From assembly GCA_002007465.1 (NCBI GenBank), contig LNAC01000019.1:3284236-3348235 (forward strand): a stretch of 64,000 nt of DNA. Direction: 5' to 3'. Positions within the stretch are counted from its first letter, which is position 1. Each line of letters starts with the position of its first letter. The translations under genes and the position numbers were made by a program. Positions 62,411 through 64,000 of the stretch are shown piece by piece. This DNA is from Ailurus styani (Eukaryota; Chordata; Mammalia; Carnivora; Ailuridae). Below the pieces are notes generated by a model, which worked only from the letters and a program-made list of their open reading frames with translations, was not told the origin of the DNA and did no database searches.

Positions 62411-63584
62411 GGTGCTGAGCTGTAATGGGGGTTCTCCAGGAGGTCTTGTGCTCTAGTATCAGTACTGTGGTTCATTAGCTATGAAAAATTTAAGCTAGGT
62501 GATCTCTGGGGCCCTTCTCATTCGCACATTCAACGATTCTCTGATTTTGAAAGGTTTTCAACTTTAGAATCTTGAGCCTTCAGAGGGCTACCTTAAGATC
62601 AACATTTCCCCAAGGGTGACCCTCTAAATTATGGCAAATCATTTCCTCTAAAGAAAAAAAAGGAGATTACCGGACCTCATCTGATTCAGAATTTTTAAGA
62701 ATAAGACCCTGGAGTCTGATTTTTGAAACATACCGAAAAATAGTATTATGCACCAGAAAGTTTAGAGCCACCACGATGCATGCATCCTGAATCACCTCCT
62801 GGTTTCCAGAGTTGCTGGCTCACCCTCCCGGGTCTTTAGGGAAGATTTCGTCTGAGCGCAGCATTCAGGCAAGTTTTGTGTAAGTGCTTTTTTATGACAG
62901 TGGAAACTAGTCTGCGTCAGCTTGGCTTGATTGGTTTTGGGTGTTGTTGTTTTTGTTTTTTGGGTTTTTTTTTTTAACTTTAGTCTGGCCATGATGTGGA
63001 TACTTTTTATCTCATTATTACCCAAAAGGAGATACTTAGGACATAGATGCTCATTACATACTACAAAGTAGCATAAAAAGATAAACAATAAAGTTTTAAA
63101 ACAACTCAGTAGGCTTGAACTCTGATTTCTCAGAATCGCTCACCTCCTCTTTCCACAGCTTAAGTATGTGATACTGTGGTTGTGTCTAGGATGGATAAAA
63201 ACTTGCTCCTGTTTTTCTAATCTGTATCTATATTTGTGCCTGAACTTCAAAGGTCTTTTGAGTTCCCTTTGCATCAGTGTGGTTAAACCACAGCTTTTGG
63301 ATGTGGAAGTATGCCAGTATTTCACAAGGCATAACCTGATCAAAGGAAAGCCATTCATTTTGTGTCCGCCTATCATCCCTAGAAGTCACTCCAAAAGTGA
63401 AGCTTGCTTTTTTAAGCTGAGAGAAAAGTTTAAGCATATTTAAAGTAATTTCAGCATGCCTGGTATTTTGAAAGTTATCTTTATATAAGTCCCTTCGTGA
63501 AAGGAGATATATATGGTTTTTCCCAAAAAAACATTACAATGTAATTGATACTATAGAGAGATTTTTTTAAAAAGAAAGGAAAGA

Positions 63585-63791
63585 GGGGGCACCTGGGTGG
63601 CTCAGTGGGTTAAAGCCTCTGCTTTCGGCTCAGGTCATGATCTCAGGGTCCTGGGATCGAGGCCCATATCTGGCTCTCTGCTCGGCAGGGAGCCTGCTTC
63701 CTCCTCTCTCTGCCTGCCTCTCTGCCTACTTATGATCTCTCTCTCTGTGTGTCAAATAAAGAAATAAAATCTTTAAAAAAAAAAAAAAAAA
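63585..63791 (+). mobile_element. CanSINE (mustelid type)
   Basis: GGCACCTGGGTGGCTCAGTG, CTCTCTGCCTACTTATGATC, TCAAATAAAGAAATAAAATC and an A-run of about 18 leading straight into the next SINE. Confidence 0.96.
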
Positions 63792-63995
63792 GGGACACCT
63801 GAGTGGCTCAGTCGATGAAGCCTCCGACTCTTAATTTCAGTTCACCTCACAATCTCGGAGTCCTGAGGTGGAGCCAGGCATCAGGCTCCCTGATCAGCTA
63901 TGAGTTGGCTTGTCTCTCTCCCTCTGCCCCTCCCCCAATCATGCGCTCGCTCCTTCTCTCTCAGAAATAAATAGGCATTTTTAAAAAACAAAAGT
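63792..63995 (+). mobile_element. CanSINE (older type), tandem with the previous one
   Basis: GGGACACCTGAGTGGCTCAG, CCTCCGACTCTTAATTTCAG, CTCTCTCCCTCTGCCCCTCC and AGAAATAAATAGGCA. More diverged than its neighbour. Confidence 0.93.
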
Positions 63996-64000
63996 TAAAA

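Noticed and set aside
62052..62456. 134-codon plus-strand open frame
   Set aside because: No family resemblance, overlaps an antisense MIR-like fragment, and has no splice or start support.

Overview
This is a piece of a carnivoran mammal nuclear genome, most likely from a mustelid (weasel, otter, badger or marten family). The call rests on many tRNA-Lys-derived CanSINEs. Their younger copies carry the pyrimidine block 'CTGCCTCTCTGCCTACTTG', the form I associate with mustelids, followed by a TCAAATAAATAAATAAA tail. Carnivore-type L1 3' ends are also present. There are no bacterial-style genes, operons, CRISPR arrays or phage.

The only protein-coding gene I can support is SLC10A7 on the + strand. 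Five consecutive coding exons lie at 16065-16100, 34626-34709, 43604-43769, 44721-44772 and 53684-53757. All have AG/GT borders and compatible phases, and they join into one uninterrupted frame of 137 codons (412 nt). This corresponds to about residues 146-283 of the roughly 340-residue human protein, recalled from memory. The first exons lie upstream of the window and the last exons downstream, so everything else is intron. SLC10A7 is a multi-pass membrane protein of the SLC10 (bile-acid/sodium symporter fold) family. It is linked to intracellular calcium control, Golgi glycosylation and skeletal mineralisation.

The introns are filled with dated layers of transposons. The oldest layer is MIR and L2 relics, including an L2 cluster at 18990-22375 that still shows recognisable reverse-transcriptase and endonuclease-region protein traces. 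Next come DNA transposons (MER5A-like, another hAT-type element, a Tigger-type element) and two LTRs (a MaLR/MLT1-like one at 18125-18558 and an unresolved one at 22390-23150). The youngest layer is carnivore L1 3' ends (548-1450, 8946-10124, 31191-31653, 59245-59955) and about fifteen CanSINEs in both orientations, many with clear target-site duplications.

The best items for a second look are a twin-priming (inverted) L1 at 59245-59955, a SINE-bearing segment duplicated around a single N at 10701 (probably an assembly artefact), an unsequenced SINE core at 1048-1222, a 36-bp SLC10A7 exon isolated by an 18.5-kb intron, and an unassigned ATTA-rich segment at 42630-42760. I found no previously undescribed biological system.
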